Position numbers and translations under genes: made by a program
Origin: Candidatus Limnocylindrales bacterium
GTDB lineage: Bacteria; Desulfobacterota; Binatia; UBA1149; CAITLU01
Direction: 5' to 3'
Assembly: GCA_035626395.1 (NCBI GenBank)
Contig: DASPNR010000002.1
Location: 569,813 to 633,812 of the forward strand
Length of the DNA: 64,000 nucleotides
Shown here: piece by piece, positions 40,987 to 53,100 of the stretch
How the letters are laid out: every line of letters starts with the position of its first letter
Position numbering within the stretch: position 1 is the first letter of the stretch
The notes under the pieces: generated by a model
What the model was told of the DNA's origin: nothing
What the model saw: the letters and a program-made list of their open reading frames with translations, nothing else
The model's database searches: none

Positions 40987-43900
40987 TTGAACCTGCTTCG
41001 CCCCGCGCTGCTTCGAGTGCTCCTGCGCCTCCTGCCGCTGCTCGCGTCCGCCCAGGCCGCGCACGCGACCAGCGTCGAGATGTTCAGCCCGCAGGGCTTC
41101 AGCCTGGAGGCGCGTCAGGCCGTCGCCCGCTTCTCCGAGCCGATGGTCCCTTTCGGCGACCTGCGCGAGCAGGTGACGCCGTTCGTCGTCGAATGCGCGG
41201 AGAAAGGACGCGGGCGCTGGATCGACGGCCGTACGTGGGCGTACGACTTCGAGCGCGACCTTCCCGGCGGCGTGCAGTGCACTTTTCGCCTGACGCAAGG
41301 GCTGCAGGATCTCGAAGGCAGACGCGTCGAGGGCGCCGACGCCTTCACGTTCCACACCGGCGGCCCATCGCTCCTCCACATCGATCCGACGGCCGGCCAG
41401 ACCATCTCCGAGGATCAGGCATTCATCCTGCACCTGAACGCCGAGGCAGATCCCGCCTCGGTGCCGCAGCACGCCTGGTTCGGCGTGGAAGGACTTCCCG
41501 AGCGTGTGGAGGCCGAAGTCGTGACAGGCGCCGAGCGCGAGGCGCTGCTGTCGTCGCTGTCGCAGTGGCGCAAACCCAAGGGCCCGTCGGTCATCGTACG
41601 TGCGCGCCGGAGGTTTCCGAACGACAAGGCGGTGACGCTGGTGTGGGGAAGCGGCGTACGCACCACCGGCGGCATCGCCGGCGTCAGCGATCAGGCCACG
41701 GCCTATCGAACGCGCAAGGACTTCGACATCGACGTGCGCTGCACGCGCGAGAACGCACGCGCCGACTGCAATCCCGTCTCGCGCATCACGCTGGACTTCC
41801 AGGGCTCGGTTGCGTGGCAGCACGCGCAGAAGATCGAGCTCGTCTCACCGGCCGGCGAGGTGCGCAAGGCCACTGCTCCGGCCTGGCAGGAGGACCTGCG
41901 CGCCGAGACGCTGGTAGACAGCGTCCAGTTCCCCGGCCCCTTCGCCGAAGCGACGACCTACGACATCCGCCTGCCGCAAGGTTTCTCCGACGATTCCGGA
42001 CGGACGCTTGCGCCGGCGCGCGCGTCGGCGCTCCAAGCGAAGACGGCGCCGCAGGCTCCGCTGGTCAGGTTCGCTTCGCGCTTCGGCATCCTCGAGTCCA
42101 GGGCCGATCCGGCGCTGCCGGTGACGTTGCGCAACGTCGAAGCCGAGCTTTCCGGCATGCAGGCGGTTCTGACTCCGCAGCAGCAGACCGGCTGGATGAC
42201 GATGATCGGGCGCGCCTACGATACGCTGACGGGAAAGACGGTGCGGCTTCCCGCCGACGATCCGGGTCGCATGCTCTACTGGCTGCAGCGGCTGTCGAGG
42301 GCACAGCGTGCCCGGTCGATCTTCGAAGGCGAGCCGGAGCGCGAAAGCGGCACGGCATTCCGGCTGCCCAAGCCGTCGCCGGCCAAGGAAATGGAAGTGG
42401 TCGGCATCCCGCTGCGCGAGCCCGGCCTCTACGTCGTCGAGCTCTCCAGCCCGCGCCTTGGCGCCTCGCATCTGGGCACCGATCTTCCGATGTACGTTCC
42501 GGCCGCGGCGCTGGTCACGAACATGGCCGTGCACTTCAAGCGCGGACACGAGAGCTCGCTGGTGTGGGTGACGCGGCTGGACGACGGCAAGCCGGTGGCG
42601 GGCGCACAGGTGACGCTGCACGACTGCAACGGCGCCAGACTCGCCGATCTCGTCACCGACCAGTATGGCCTTGCGCGCGCCGGCGGCTTCGACCGCTACG
42701 GCCCGGTCTCGTGCGATCGCCGCGGCGCGGTCAGCGAGGATCCGGTCAAGGACCCTGCCGGAAACGATTTCACCGACGAGCACGGCGACCGCTACAGCGG
42801 CCCGCTCGATGTCCTTTCCAGCGGCATCTTCGTCGTCGCCCGCAGCGGCGGCGACATCAGCTTCGTGCATTCGGGGTGGGACGACGGCATCGAGCCGTGG
42901 CGCGTGCTGCCGCAAGCCGACACCTACGGCAGCAGCGAGGACGCGCGCCACACGATCCTGGACCGCTCGCTGTTCCGTCCCGGCGACACCGTGCACATGA
43001 AGCACGTGCTTCGCCTTCCGGTGATGGGCGGCTTTGCCGTGCCGTCCGCCGACAAGCGACCGAAAAAGGTCAAGGTCGTGCACGAGGGCAGCGAGCAGAG
43101 CTACGAGCTCGATCTTGCGTGGGACGAAAACGGAGCGGCCGCCACCGACTGGCCCATCCCCGCCGGCGCCCGCCTTGGCACCTACGCCGTGCGGCTGACC
43201 GGTGGGGCCGCACAGGACGGCTGGGCCGACTGGACCAGCACGGCACGCTTTCGCATCGAGCAGTTCCGCGTTCCGCTGATGCGCGGAGCGGTGAGCCTGC
43301 CGGCGCAGACGCAGGTGGCGCCGGCGTCGGTTCCCGTCGACGTCGCCGTTGCGTATCTCGCCGGCGGCGGCGCCGAGCAGCTGCCCGTCATCCTTCGCAG
43401 CGAGCTGCGCGCGGGCAGCATCGACGTGCCCGAGGAGCTCGAGGCATTCACGTTCGCCGCAGGCTCGGTCCAGACCGGAATCGTGCGCGAGACCGACGAC
43501 TACGCCGAGGAAGGCGACCTGCCTTCGCCCAAGCTGCATCAGGAGCGCCCGCTGACGCTGGATGCATCGGGCGCCGCGCGCGCCGAGGTGACCGAGCTGC
43601 CGGCGAGCGAAGAGGTGCGCGAGCTGGTGGCCGAGATCGAGTTTCGCGACCCCAACGGCGAGCGTCAGACGGTGGCGTCGACGACGACGCTGTGGCCGGC
43701 CGCGCGCGTGGTGGGCATCGAAGTGGAGCGCTGGCTGGCCACCGATGCCGACATTGAAGCCAAGACCGTCGTCCTCGGCAGCGACCGGCGCCCCGTTGCG
43801 GGCGCGCCGGTCACGGTCGAGCTGCTGCACCGGCGCAGCTACTGGTCGCGCACGCGCCTGATCGGCGGCTTCTACGGATACGAAGGTTCGGTGGAGACGC

Positions 43901-46749
43901 GTCTGCTGGGACCGTTCTGCCACGGCGTCACCGGCGCGGACGGCATGTTCCCGTGCAAGGCGCGCCCGCCGCAGGACGAGTCGGTCCATCGTGGCGGCGA
44001 GCTGGTGCTGCAGGCAACGACCGTCGACGAGCAGGGCCGCAAGTCGGTGACGCACGTCTCGGTGTACGTACCCGGCGACGACACCTCGTTCGCCGTCGAG
44101 CCGAGCGACCGCATCGACGTGCTCGCCGAGAAGCGCGAGTACGAGCCGGGAGAGACCGCCCGACTGCAGGTGCGCATGCCGTTCCAGCACGCCACCGCGC
44201 TCGTGGTCGTCGAGCGTGAAGGGACGGCCGAGGCGCGGGTGCTGGAGCTGTCGGGCGCCGATCCGGTCATCGAAGTCCCCCTGCTCGCCAGCTACGCGCC
44301 CAACGTCTTCGTCTCGGTGCTCGCTGTGCGCGGCCGCATCGGCGCACCGCAGCCGACGGCGCTGCTCGATCTCGGCAAGCCCGCGTTTCGCATGGGCGCG
44401 GTCGAGCTGCGCGTGGGCCGCAGGGAGCATCGTCTCGACGTGCGGGTCGGCGCGGACAAAGCCGTCTATCGCGTTCGCGAGAAGGCGTCGGTGCACGTGC
44501 AGGTGCGCCGCTTCGACGGCAGCGCGCCGCCCGCCGGCAGCGAGATCGCGCTGGCCGCGGTCGACGAGGGCCTGCTCGAGCTCGACGCGAACGAGAGCTG
44601 GGACCTGCTCGAAGCGATGATGGGCCGGCGTCCGTATCTGGTAACGACGGCAACGGCGCAGAGCCAGGTGGTGGGCAAGCGGCACTTCGGACGCAAGGCC
44701 GTCGCCGCCGGCGGCGGAGGCGGCGGCGGCCAGACCCGCGAGCTTTTCGACACGCTTCTCCTGTGGAACGCGCGCGTGCCGCTCGATGCCGCCGGCGATG
44801 CACGCGTGGAGGTGCCGCTCAACGACTCGCTGACCAGCTTCCGCATCGTCGCCGTGGCCACCGCCGGCACCAGCCAGTTCGGCACCGGCGCGACGTCGAT
44901 CCGTTCGGCGCAGGACCTGCTGCTGCTGCCGGGCCTGCCTCCGCTCGTGCGTGCGGGCGATGCGTTTTCGGCCGAGCTGACTCTGCGCAACACCACGGCC
45001 GCCGCCATGGACATCGAGGTGGCCGGCGAGGCCGACGGCGTGCCGGAGCTGACGCTTTCGCCGCGCTCGCTGCGCCTGGAGCCGTCGCAGAGTTCCGTCG
45101 TCGAGTGGCAGCTGCGGGCTCCGCAGATCTCCGGCGACGTCGTCTACCGCCTGCGCGCAGTCTCGCGCAGCGGCTCGCAAGACCAGATCGTGGTGCGGCA
45201 GCAGATCGTGCCGGCGGTTCCCGAGACGACGCTGCAGGCGACGCTGCTGCACGAGCAGCAGGCGGTGCAGCGGGTGCAGATGCCCGCAGGCGCGGTGCCG
45301 GGCCGCGGCGGCATCGAGGTGGCGATGGCGCAGAGCCTGACCGGCAGCCTCGGCGAGGTACGGGCGGCGCTCGAGCGTTATCCGTACGAGTGCCTCGAGC
45401 AGCGCGTCTCGGTTGCCATCGGGCTTGCCGACCAGGAGCGCTGGGGGCGCATCCTGGCCGGCATCTCGCCGTACATCGACGGCGACGGGCTGCTCAAGTA
45501 CTTCCCGTCGATGTCGCGCGGCAGCGAGGTGCTGACCGCGCACGTGCTGGCGCTGAGCAGCGCAGCCGGCTTTGCCGTACCCGACGACGTGCGCATGCAG
45601 ATGATCAGCGGGCTGACCCGCTTCGTCGAAGGCAACGTCGTGCGCGATCCGGGATTCGCGGTCGTCGACCTGCCGCTGCGCAAGCTGGCGGTGATCGAGG
45701 CGCTGGCGCGCGCCGGCGAGGCCAAGGCGTTCATGGTGCAGAGCATCGCCATCGAGCCTGCGCGCTGGCCGACCTCGGCGCTGCTGGACTGGTGGAGCAT
45801 CGTCCACCGCATCAAGGACCTTCCCGAGCGCGAACAGCGCCTGCAGGAGACCGAGCGGCTGCTGCGTGCGCGACTGGAAGTTGCCGGCACGCACATCGCC
45901 TTCCGCAGCGACGCGCGCGAGAACCTGTGGTGGCTCATGCGCGCCGGCGACCTCGACGACGTGCGCCTGACCCAGCTCCTGTCCGAACTCGACCTGCGGC
46001 GCGAGGAGCTTCCGGCCATCGCGCGCGGCGCGCTGTCGATGCAGCACAAGGGCTCCTGGAGCACGACCGTCTCCAACGCCTGGGGCATGGTGGCGATGCG
46101 CGCGTTCGACCAGCGCTTCGGCACCGAGCCGCTGACGGGAACCACCGCCGCGGCGCTGGGCGCGCAGGCTCGCGCTCATGAGTGGAAGGAGCCGGCGCCG
46201 GCTACGCTGACGCTGCCGTGGCCGGCCGCCGCCGAAGACCTTCGCATCCAGCACCGCGGCCGCGGCACGCCGTGGCTCACCATCACGTCACGAGCGGCGC
46301 TCCCGCTGCAGTCGCCGCTCGGCGCCGGCTACTCGATCCGCAAGACGGTGACGCCGCTGGACGTGCACGAGTCGGGTGCTCTGCAGCGCGGCGATCGCCT
46401 GCGCGTGCGTCTGGAGATCGATGCGCAGACGCACATGACATGGGTGGTGATCGACGATCCGGTTCCCGCCGGCGCCTCGCACCTGGCCGCCGGTCTCGGC
46501 CGCGGCGCCGGCGTCGGTCTCCCGGCCGCCGAGGACGCGGACATCGACACGCCGACCTACACGGAGCGTTCGTTCGCCGGATACCGCGGCTACTTCGAGT
46601 ACATGCCCGCCGGAACGACCACCGTCGAGTACATCATCCGTCTGAATCAGGCGGGAACCTTCCAGCTTCCGCCCACGCGCGTCGAGGCGCTCTATGCACC
46701 CGAACGCTTCGCGGCGTCGCCGAACGCTCCGATGCAGGTGCATGACTAG
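40987..46749 (+). CDS. Bacterial alpha-2-macroglobulin (YfaS-type) with thioester motif
   Basis: 1920 residues. Signal peptide ([25 protein letters not shown]) without a lipobox Cys, so probably soluble in the periplasm. Macroglobulin-like domains fill the first 1100 residues. The bait region is probably near the Gly-rich stretch at about 1240 ([22 protein letters not shown], just before the A2M core). Thioester motif CLEQ at 1469-1472 in [10 protein letters not shown], then the alpha-alpha thioester domain and a C-terminal receptor-like domain. It traps proteases that enter the periplasm. The start is TTG (only an in-frame GTG at about 41017 competes), with AGG upstream. It overlaps pbpC by eight bases, the usual partner of this family. 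Confidence 0.93.
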   Translation: MNLLRPALLRVLLRLLPLLASAQAAHATSVEMFSPQGFSLEARQAVARFSEPMVPFGDLREQVTPFVVECAEKGRGRWIDGRTWAYDFERDLPGGVQCTFRLTQGLQDLEGRRVEGADAFTFHTGGPSLLHIDPTAGQTISEDQAFILHLNAEADPASVPQHAWFGVEGLPERVEAEVVTGAEREALLSSLSQWRKPKGPSVIVRARRRFPNDKAVTLVWGSGVRTTGGIAGVSDQATAYRTRKDFDIDVRCTRENARADCNPVSRITLDFQGSVAWQHAQKIELVSPAGEVRKATAPAWQEDLRAETLVDSVQFPGPFAEATTYDIRLPQGFSDDSGRTLAPARASALQAKTAPQAPLVRFASRFGILESRADPALPVTLRNVEAELSGMQAVLTPQQQTGWMTMIGRAYDTLTGKTVRLPADDPGRMLYWLQRLSRAQRARSIFEGEPERESGTAFRLPKPSPAKEMEVVGIPLREPGLYVVELSSPRLGASHLGTDLPMYVPAAALVTNMAVHFKRGHESSLVWVTRLDDGKPVAGAQVTLHDCNGARLADLVTDQYGLARAGGFDRYGPVSCDRRGAVSEDPVKDPAGNDFTDEHGDRYSGPLDVLSSGIFVVARSGGDISFVHSGWDDGIEPWRVLPQADTYGSSEDARHTILDRSLFRPGDTVHMKHVLRLPVMGGFAVPSADKRPKKVKVVHEGSEQSYELDLAWDENGAAATDWPIPAGARLGTYAVRLTGGAAQDGWADWTSTARFRIEQFRVPLMRGAVSLPAQTQVAPASVPVDVAVAYLAGGGAEQLPVILRSELRAGSIDVPEELEAFTFAAGSVQTGIVRETDDYAEEGDLPSPKLHQERPLTLDASGAARAEVTELPASEEVRELVAEIEFRDPNGERQTVASTTTLWPAARVVGIEVERWLATDADIEAKTVVLGSDRRPVAGAPVTVELLHRRSYWSRTRLIGGFYGYEGSVETRLLGPFCHGVTGADGMFPCKARPPQDESVHRGGELVLQATTVDEQGRKSVTHVSVYVPGDDTSFAVEPSDRIDVLAEKREYEPGETARLQVRMPFQHATALVVVEREGTAEARVLELSGADPVIEVPLLASYAPNVFVSVLAVRGRIGAPQPTALLDLGKPAFRMGAVELRVGRREHRLDVRVGADKAVYRVREKASVHVQVRRFDGSAPPAGSEIALAAVDEGLLELDANESWDLLEAMMGRRPYLVTTATAQSQVVGKRHFGRKAVAAGGGGGGGQTRELFDTLLLWNARVPLDAAGDARVEVPLNDSLTSFRIVAVATAGTSQFGTGATSIRSAQDLLLLPGLPPLVRAGDAFSAELTLRNTTAAAMDIEVAGEADGVPELTLSPRSLRLEPSQSSVVEWQLRAPQISGDVVYRLRAVSRSGSQDQIVVRQQIVPAVPETTLQATLLHEQQAVQRVQMPAGAVPGRGGIEVAMAQSLTGSLGEVRAALERYPYECLEQRVSVAIGLADQERWGRILAGISPYIDGDGLLKYFPSMSRGSEVLTAHVLALSSAAGFAVPDDVRMQMISGLTRFVEGNVVRDPGFAVVDLPLRKLAVIEALARAGEAKAFMVQSIAIEPARWPTSALLDWWSIVHRIKDLPEREQRLQETERLLRARLEVAGTHIAFRSDARENLWWLMRAGDLDDVRLTQLLSELDLRREELPAIARGALSMQHKGSWSTTVSNAWGMVAMRAFDQRFGTEPLTGTTAAALGAQARAHEWKEPAPATLTLPWPAAAEDLRIQHRGRGTPWLTITSRAALPLQSPLGAGYSIRKTVTPLDVHESGALQRGDRLRVRLEIDAQTHMTWVVIDDPVPAGASHLAAGLGRGAGVGLPAAEDADIDTPTYTERSFAGYRGYFEYMPAGTTTVEYIIRLNQAGTFQLPPTRVEALYAPERFAASPNAPMQVHD

Positions 46750-48997
46750 TGGCGCCGGACATCGCCGCTGCATGATCGGCGGCGTCGCGGTCGACGCGCA
46801 GCTGGTCATCAGCGCCGCAGCCGCCACGGTGCTGCTGGTGACCGTCACCGCCGCGACCGTTGTTCGCATCGCCCGCGACGGCTCGCCGGCGCCGACGACG
46901 TTCGAGGAGACACGAGCCCTCCACTGCCCCTCCGACCTGCGGCTGCTCGACCGGCACGGCGCGGTCCTGCACGAGCTGCGGCTGGACGAGGCGCGCCGGC
47001 GGATGCGCTGGGTGTCGCTGGCCGGGATCTCGCCGGCGCTGCAGGAGGCGGTGCTGCGCTCGGAGGACCGGCGGTTCTTCGATCATCGCGGAGTCGACGC
47101 CCGTGCGATGATCGCGGCCGTCTGGCAGCGCATCCGGCACGGCAGCCTGCGCGGCGCCAGTACCATCACGATGCAGCTGGCCGCGATGCTCGACCGCGGC
47201 CTGGCGCGCGGCGGCTCGCCGCGCACGCCGGCGGCCAAATGGCGGCAGATGCGCGCGGCCTGGGCGCTGGAGGCGCGCTGGACCAAGCGACAGATCCTCG
47301 AAGCCTACCTGAACCTGGTGACGTTTCGCGGGGAGCTGCAGGGCGCGGCCGCGGCAGCGGCGGTGCTCTTCGACAAGGCGCCGCACGGGCTCTCGCATCC
47401 CGAGGCAGCCGTGCTGGCGGCGCTCATCCGCTCGCCCAATGCGGCACGCGACGTCGTGGAGGCACGCGCGAAGCGGCTGATGGCCGCGTCTTCCGCCGCC
47501 GCCGGCGACCCTGCGCGCGCGGCTTCGTTGTCGTCACGCGCCGATCCGCTGCGTGCGGCCCTGGACGACGCGTTCGCCTCGCCCTCGGGCACCGGTCCGC
47601 GCGTCACGGACGCGGCACACGCTGCACGTAGGCTCTTCACGGCCGACGACGTCGCCGGCTGCCGTGATCGTGCTTCGACGCTGGATGCCGAGCTTCAGCG
47701 GCGTGCGGCCTCCTCGCTGCACGATCACCTGCGAGACATGCGCGAGCAGTCGGTTCGCGACGGCGCCGTGCTGGTCGTCGACAATGCCAGCGGCGACGTG
47801 CTCGCGTACGTGGCCTCGAGCGGGCGCCTGTCTTCGTCCGAGCACGTCGACGGCATCCGTGCGCTGCGCCAGCCGGGCTCGGCGCTCAAGCCTTTCCTCT
47901 ATGCGCTGGCCCTCGATCGCCGCCTCGTCACCGCCGCCACGCTGCTCGAGGACGCCCCGACCGACATCGCGATCGGCAGCGGCGTCTTTCGTCCGCGCAA
48001 CTACGATCATCTCTTCCGCGGCCTCGTCACGGTCCGGACCTCTCTGGCGGCGTCGCTGAACGTGCCGGCCGTGCGCACGCTGCAGCTCGTCGGCGCCGAT
48101 CGCTTCGCCGACTCCCTTCGCGAGCTCGGCTTCGACGGCATCGACGGCGACGGCGACTTCTACGGCCCGTCGCTGGCGCTGGGGTCGGCCGAGGTCAGCC
48201 TGTGGGAGCTCGTCGGCGCCTATCGCACGCTGGCGCGCGGCGGCCTCGCATCGCCGCTGCGGCTGACCGCTGCCGACGCGCGCGACGGCGACCAGGAGAG
48301 CATGACACCGCCTGCGCGCCGCGTGCTCGGCGAGGAGGCCGCGTTCATCACGGCCGACATTCTCGCCGACCGCGGAAGCCGCGCCACGACGTTCGAGCTC
48401 GAGAACGCGCTGGCCACGCGCTTCTGGTCGGCGGCCAAGACCGGCACGAGCAAGGACATGCGCGACAACTGGTGCATCGGCTTCAGCGACCGCTACACGG
48501 TCGGCGTCTGGGTCGGCAACTTCACCGGCGCCCCGATGCACGACGTCAGCGGCGTCTCCGGAGCCGCACCGATCTGGAATGATGTCCTGTCGCAGCTGCA
48601 TGCAGATCGGCCGAGCATCGCGCCGCCGCCGCCGACGGCGGTCATACGCATGGCGGCGCCGGGCGGTGCGCCGCCGGAGTGGTTCGTGCAGGGCACGGAG
48701 CCGCTCGTGCCCTCGCAGCTGGCTCGTCTTCCGCGCATCGTCTCGCCGGCCGACGGCAGCATCCTGACGGTCGACCTGGACACCCCGCCGCAGCGGCAGC
48801 GCGTGACGTTCGTCGCCGACGCCGCGCCGGAAGGTGCCGCTTGGAAGCTCGGGGACGCGCTCCTGAGCGCGGCAGAGCCGGCGCTATGGTCGCCGGTGCG
48901 CGGGCACCATCGCCTCGCGCTGCTGGACGGCGATCGCCGCGAGCTCGCGGCGGTGACCTTCGAGGTGCGCGGCGGGCCGCGGCCGCCGCAGGATTAG
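46742..48997 (+). CDS. pbpC: Penicillin-binding protein 1C, bifunctional peptidoglycan synthase
   Basis: 751 residues. One N-terminal membrane helix (VISAAAATVLLVTVTAATVV). Glycosyltransferase GT51 domain with catalytic Glu108 in SEDRRFFDHRGVD and GASTITMQLAAML. Transpeptidase domain with Ser380 (SALK), SLN (438-440) and KTGTS (Lys566). C-terminal PBP1C-specific domain from about 660 (IVSPADGSILTVD). It polymerises and cross-links glycan on the outer face of the inner membrane. The ATG at 46742 overlaps the macroglobulin stop; a second ATG at 46772 is possible. Paired with alpha-2-macroglobulin it is thought to repair the wall while proteases are trapped. Confidence 0.94.
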   Translation: MTSGAGHRRCMIGGVAVDAQLVISAAAATVLLVTVTAATVVRIARDGSPAPTTFEETRALHCPSDLRLLDRHGAVLHELRLDEARRRMRWVSLAGISPALQEAVLRSEDRRFFDHRGVDARAMIAAVWQRIRHGSLRGASTITMQLAAMLDRGLARGGSPRTPAAKWRQMRAAWALEARWTKRQILEAYLNLVTFRGELQGAAAAAAVLFDKAPHGLSHPEAAVLAALIRSPNAARDVVEARAKRLMAASSAAAGDPARAASLSSRADPLRAALDDAFASPSGTGPRVTDAAHAARRLFTADDVAGCRDRASTLDAELQRRAASSLHDHLRDMREQSVRDGAVLVVDNASGDVLAYVASSGRLSSSEHVDGIRALRQPGSALKPFLYALALDRRLVTAATLLEDAPTDIAIGSGVFRPRNYDHLFRGLVTVRTSLAASLNVPAVRTLQLVGADRFADSLRELGFDGIDGDGDFYGPSLALGSAEVSLWELVGAYRTLARGGLASPLRLTAADARDGDQESMTPPARRVLGEEAAFITADILADRGSRATTFELENALATRFWSAAKTGTSKDMRDNWCIGFSDRYTVGVWVGNFTGAPMHDVSGVSGAAPIWNDVLSQLHADRPSIAPPPPTAVIRMAAPGGAPPEWFVQGTEPLVPSQLARLPRIVSPADGSILTVDLDTPPQRQRVTFVADAAPEGAAWKLGDALLSAAEPALWSPVRGHHRLALLDGDRRELAAVTFEVRGGPRPPQD

Positions 48998-49009
48998 AAG
49001 CCGCGGGCG

Positions 49010-50008
49010 CTATTCGATCTCGGCCAGGCCCGTCAGCACGTGTTCGAGGCCGCGCGTCAGGAGCGTCATGCGGTGATAGTCGAGGCGCTCGGCGGTGTCG
49101 GAGGAACGGTGGTAGTGCGGATCGCGGAACGTAGCGGTATCGGTGATCATCAGCGCCTGCACGCCTCGCTCCCAGAACGAGCGATGATCGGACCAGTCGA
49201 CTCCCGGTACGCTGGCCGGCAGCACCGCGACCTCCGACGGCAGCCGTGCGACCTCGCGGAACCGCGCCACCACCTGCTGCACGAGATCCCGCGACGGCGG
49301 GTTGCCGACGAAGCCGATGAAATTGCCGCGATCCGGATACAGCGGCGCCAGCGCCGCCGGATAGCGCTGGCTGCCCGGCTCCTCGCTGTAGTAGCCGACG
49401 GTCTCGATGGACATCATCGCGTGCAGCTGCGCGCGCGGGTCCGAGAACGTGTTTACGTACTCGGCGCTGCCCATCCCGCGGCCCATGTTGAAGTACGGCG
49501 GCTCTTCGTTCGGGAAGGCGACGAAATGAACCGGCCGCCGCGGCGTGCGCTTCGCCAGTGCGCGCGCGAGCTCGAGCATGACCGCCACGCCGGTGGCGTT
49601 GTCATTGGCACCGGGCGAGCCGGTGACGGAATCGTAGTGGGCGCCGACCACGATCGCCGCCGCCGACGCCTCGCCGGCCAGCACGGCCTCGACGTTGTGG
49701 AAGGCCTGCCCGTCGTGCTCGTAGCTGCGCAGGCGCGGCTGGTATCCCGCGGCCGCGAACTGCTCTTCGATGTAGCGACGCGCCTGCTCCAGGCTGGCGT
49801 AGCGGCGCGCGTTGCGCTCGCCGATGCGTGAGGAAAGCGCCGCAACGTGCGCGTGCAACCGGTCACGCAAAGCCGTGTCTTCCATGGTCAGCTCGGGCAG
49901 CGGCCCCTGATAGGAGGCGCCGGGCGCGGCCAGCAGCCAGCCGCACGCACAGGCCACGCCGGCGGCAACCGCTGCGACCACCGCCATCGCCCGGCGCAGC
50001 GGCGTCAC
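49010..50008 (-). CDS. M28-family zinc aminopeptidase, exported
   Basis: 332 residues, GTG start with GAGGG six bases before it. N-terminal signal/anchor (MAVVAAVAAGVACACGWLL). Metal and catalytic residues of M28: VVGAHYDSVTG (His-Tyr-Asp), GANDNATGVAVMLELAR (bridging Asp), FPNEEPPYF (Glu-Glu), SIETVGYY and a C-terminal His in DPHYHRSSDTAERLD. It removes N-terminal amino acids from peptides in the periplasm or at the surface. Convergent with pbpC, 12 bp between the stops. Confidence 0.9.
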   Translation of the reverse strand: MTPLRRAMAVVAAVAAGVACACGWLLAAPGASYQGPLPELTMEDTALRDRLHAHVAALSSRIGERNARRYASLEQARRYIEEQFAAAGYQPRLRSYEHDGQAFHNVEAVLAGEASAAAIVVGAHYDSVTGSPGANDNATGVAVMLELARALAKRTPRRPVHFVAFPNEEPPYFNMGRGMGSAEYVNTFSDPRAQLHAMMSIETVGYYSEEPGSQRYPAALAPLYPDRGNFIGFVGNPPSRDLVQQVVARFREVARLPSEVAVLPASVPGVDWSDHRSFWERGVQALMITDTATFRDPHYHRSSDTAERLDYHRMTLLTRGLEHVLTGLAEIE

Positions 50009-50146
50009 ATTGCCCTCTCATCGCGCGCCTTCGGCGGCGCCGGACCGTCCACGCTCACGCAACGATGACGTCCGCCGCCGCGGTCCTGTTCGATGGGTTG
50101 GTATGCGGCGGGAGTCGAGAGCGCGACTGCGCCCGCGCCGCCTGCC

Positions 50147-53100
50147 CTACCAGGCGTCGACGCAGCTTCGCTTCTTCCCCACGCGCGGCGCCGGCGACGG
50201 CGCTGCCGTCAGCGCTCGCAGGATCCAGCGTCGCGATTCGGCCGGATCGATGACGTCGTCGATCTCGAAGTAGGAAGCCATGCTGACGGCCTTGCCGATC
50301 TCGTACATGCGCGCGACCATGTCATCGAACATGCGGCGGCGGTCGGCGGGATCCTCGATCGCCGCCAGCTCCTTCTGAAAGCCCAGCTTGACGGCGCCCT
50401 CGAGGCCCATTCCGCCGAACTCGCCGGTGGGCCAAGCCACCGTGAAGATCGGCGCATGGAAGCTGCCGCCCGCCATCGCCTGCGCGCCCAGCCCGTAGCC
50501 CTTGCGCAGCACGATCGTGAAGAACGGCACCGAAAGGCTGGCGCCGACGACGAACATGCGTGCCGCGTGGCGCACCATCGCCTTCTTCTCGATCTCGGGG
50601 CCGACCATGATGCCGGGCGTATCGCACAGGAACAGGATCGGCACGTCGTGCGCGTCGCAGAGCTGCATGAAGCGCGCGGCCTTGTCGGCGCCGTCCGGAT
50701 CGATGGCGCCGGCAAGGTGTGAGGGATTGTTCGCGATGATGCCGAGGGGGCGCCCCTCGATTCGCGCCAGCGCGGTGACCATGCCGGCGCCGAAGCCGCG
50801 CCGCAGCTCGAGCACCGAGCCCGTGTCGGCGAGCGTCTCGATGACCGAGCGCACGTCGTAGATGCGCAGTCGGTTCTCGGGAATGGCTGCGCGCAGCAGC
50901 CGCTGATCGGCGCTTTGCCAGGACGGCAGCGGCCCCTGGAAATACGACAGGTACTTCTTGGCCGCCGCCACGCCCTCGGCTTCGTCGGCCACGGCGATGT
51001 CGACGACGCCGTTGGCGCTCTGCACGCTCATCGGTCCGACCTCGTCCGGATGGAACACACCGAGACCGCCACCTTCGATCATGGCCGGGCCGCCCATTCC
51101 GATGCTCGAGTTGGCCGTGGCGATGACGACGTCGCAGCAGCCGAGCAGCGCCGCGTTGCCGGCAAAGCAGCGGCCCGAGTTGATACCGACCAGCGGGACC
51201 AGGCCGCTGAGGCGCCCGAAGAACTGGAAGGCGCGGCAGTCCAGGCCGGCAACGCCGGAAGCGTCGGTGTCGCCGGGGCGCCCTCCGCCGCCCTCGGTCA
51301 GGATCACCACGGGCAGGCGCTGCTCGTAGGCGATTTCGAACATCCTGTCCTTCTTGCGATGGTTCTGCAGGCCCTGCGTCCCCGCCAGCACCGTGTAGTC
51401 GTACGACATCACGACCGCTCGCGATCGCTCGGGTGCGAACAGGTCGCCGTTGATGCTGCCGATGCCGCAGATCATTCCGTCGCCGGGCGTGCGGCGAATC
51501 AGATCGTCGAGCTCGCGGCGGCGGCGCTGCGCCGCAATGACGAGACCGCCGAACTCGGCGAAGCTGCCGGGGTCGCACAGGTCGTCGACGTTCTCCCGCG
51601 CGGTGCGCTGGCCGGTCTTGCGGCGACGCTCGACGGCCTCGGGCCGTGCCTCGTCCAGCCCGAAGCGGTGTCGCTCGACGGCCTCGGCCAGGTCGGGCCG
51701 GATACGATCGAGGTCGCCCGAGGACGACTCGAAAGTCTGAGCCGCGGCGACATCGCCTTCCTGCAGATACAGCAGCGGCTCGCCCTCGAAGACGGTGTCG
51801 CCGACCGCGACCGCCAGTGCTCGCACGGTGCCGCCGGCCGGCGCGCCGATGACGTGCTCCATCTTCATCGCTTCCATGACCAGCAGCGGAGCGCCTGGCG
51901 CGACGCCGTCGCCTTCGCCGACGTCGATGCCGACCACGGTGCCCTGCATCGGAGCGCGCACGGTCGCGGTGCCGGGCGGCGCCTCCTGCTCTGCGCGTCT
52001 GGCGCGCTGCGCCTGCGGCGTCGGCATCGCCGCCGCCTGGCCCGGCTGTTTGCCGTGCCGCACCACCGCCAGCGGATCGATGCGATCCACTCGCGCTCCG
52101 GCGCGCCCGGCTCGAGCGACCGATGCGGTCTCCGCGCCGCCGGCCACCCAAGCCTCGCCCTGTCCGGTCGCGGACGCGCCGGCGCTCGCAGCGTCCTTGC
52201 GCTCGGCCGTCGAAGCTTCGCGGTGCTCGCATGCATCGGCGCTCGCGAAGTAGAGCTGCGGCTGCGGCGTCTGCGCGCGATCGAGGAGATTGCTCACGCG
52301 GTCTTCGACCAGACGCGTGTGCACGCGCGATGCGGCGACGTCTTCGTCGTCCAGAAGGCTGTGGAGAAAGGCGATGTTGGTGGCCACCCCTTCGATGCGG
52401 AACGCGGCCAGCGCACGCTGCGCCTTCGCGACCGCCGCCGCGTAGTCCGCCGCATGCACGACCACCTTGGCGAGCAGCGAATCGAATGCGGGCGAGGTGG
52501 TGTAGCCGCTGTAACCGAACGTATCGACGCGCACGCCCGGTCCCGCCGGCGGCTCGAACGCCGTCAGGGTCCCGCCCGTGGGGCGGATGCTCCCGTCGGC
52601 CGCCACCGTCTCCATGTTCACTCGCGCCTGCAGCGCCACGCCGCGCACCGGCGGCGACGCCACCAGCGCAAGGTCGCCGAGCGTGGCTCCCGAGGCGATG
52701 CGGAGCTGCAGCGCGACCAGATCGAGGCCGGTCACTTCCTCGGTGACGGTGTGCTCCACCTGCAGGCGCGCATTCGCCTCGATGAAGTAGAACGCCTCCT
52801 CCTCGTCGAGGAGGAACTCGAACGTACCCAGACTTCGATAGCCGGCCTCTCGCGCCATCCTGCATGCCGCCGAAGTGATGCAGTCACGCGTGGCGCCGGA
52901 CAGCGTCGGGCTCGGCGCCACCTCGATGAGCTTTTGATGGCGGCGCTGCAGCGAGCACTCGCGCTCGCCGAGATGAACCACGTTGCCTGCGGCATCGGCC
53001 ACGACCTGCACCTCGACGTGGCGCGCACAAGGCAGGAGCTGCTCGATGTAGAGGTCTGCGCGGCCGAATGCCGCGGCTGCCTCGGAGCGGCAGCGTTCGA

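Noticed and set aside
41845..46254. A 1469-codon minus-strand open frame opposite alpha-2-macroglobulin
   Set aside because: Composition (Ala/Arg/His/Asp-rich) is that of an antisense shadow; the plus-strand frame holds the macroglobulin domains and thioester.
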